Shown piece by piece: positions 63,973-64,000 of a stretch of DNA of 64,000 nt. Both the position numbers and the translations under genes were made by a program. Position 1 is the stretch's first letter; the number at the start of each line of letters is the position of its first letter. Origin of the DNA: Pseudomonas antarctica (lineage in GTDB: Bacteria; Pseudomonadota; Gammaproteobacteria; Pseudomonadales; Pseudomonadaceae); NCBI RefSeq assembly GCF_001647715.1, contig NZ_CP015600.1, positions 3,906,001 through 3,970,000 of the forward strand. Reading direction: 5' to 3'. A model generated the notes under the pieces. That model made no database searches. It had not been told where the DNA came from and worked only from the letters and a program-made list of their open reading frames with translations.

Positions 63973-64000
63973 AAGCCCACGTCCAGCACCACGTTGTCGA
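63969..64000 (-). CDS. 3' end of a minus-strand gene, probable outer-membrane protein
   Basis: The last codons read ...DNVVLDVGF followed by TAG at 63971-63969. A C-terminal Phe after alternating hydrophobic residues is typical of an outer-membrane beta-barrel last strand. Its stop shares bases with the anti-sigma stop (CTAG). Only nine residues are visible, so the call is tentative. Confidence 0.4.
   Translation of the reverse strand, partial: DNVVLDVGF

Overview
The window is chromosomal DNA from a Pseudomonas, most likely of the P. fluorescens group. The support is GC-rich coding sequence, Pseudomonas-type REP hairpins between genes, a split leucine-catabolism (liu) cluster with its MerR regulator, a PrrF iron sRNA, a CrcX/CrcY-type catabolite sRNA behind the HMG-CoA lyase gene, DUF6124-type small proteins, and a very large NEL-domain effector-like protein. 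Coding density is high and most operons show ATGA or TGATG stop/start overlaps.

Layout. 1-8.7 kb (minus strand): a branched-chain-amino-acid-type ABC transporter (livG-H-M, binding protein, livF) headed by a degenerate acyl-CoA-synthetase-like gene. Upstream of it lies a sulfur-scavenging type operon (SfnB-like flavoenzyme, a gene for only its C-terminal domain, and an LLM flavin monooxygenase) with a good sigma-54 promoter. 8.8-10.4 kb: a divergent XRE-cupin regulator and EamA transporter. 10.6-16.6 kb: the complete six-gene pha/mrp cation/proton antiporter operon (subunits A and B fused). 16.7-20.5 kb: a large toxin-like ORF cut by one in-frame TGA. 20.7-22.6 kb: HIT protein, DHFR-family protein, and a DUF6124 gene behind a structured leader that looks like a C4-type antisense RNA switch. 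22.8-27.5 kb: cysS, glnS, ppiB, lpxH. 27.6-32.3 kb: an EmrAB-type tripartite efflux operon under a MarR repressor with two tandem operators. 32.5-37.9 kb: tamA-tamB. 38-42.4 kb: GNAT enzyme, xthA, a PstS-OmpA fusion and an acyl-CoA dehydrogenase divergent from a LysR regulator.

43.5-58.2 kb is the leucine/isovalerate degradation region: liuR-liuE, then the CrcX/CrcY-type sRNA, then the 1,778-residue NEL effector-like gene on the opposite strand, then an acyl-CoA synthetase divergent from liuABCD. Three copies of one palindrome (TTGACGTTTACGTCAA-like) mark the promoters of liuR-liuE, the synthetase and liuABCD and are probably LiuR operators. The pathway from isovaleryl-CoA to acetoacetate plus acetyl-CoA is complete.

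58.2-64 kb: a CI-like repressor that has lost both self-cleavage residues, with two matching ATACG-N3-CGTAT operators between it and a second DUF6124 gene; PrrF with a Fur box; an M14 carboxypeptidase; and an ECF sigma/anti-sigma pair facing a catalase-like peroxidase/cytochrome b561 operon, with the same promoter (GGGAATA-N15-CGTCT) pointing both ways. The last bases are the 3' end of a minus-strand gene. No tRNA, rRNA, insertion sequence or CRISPR array was seen.
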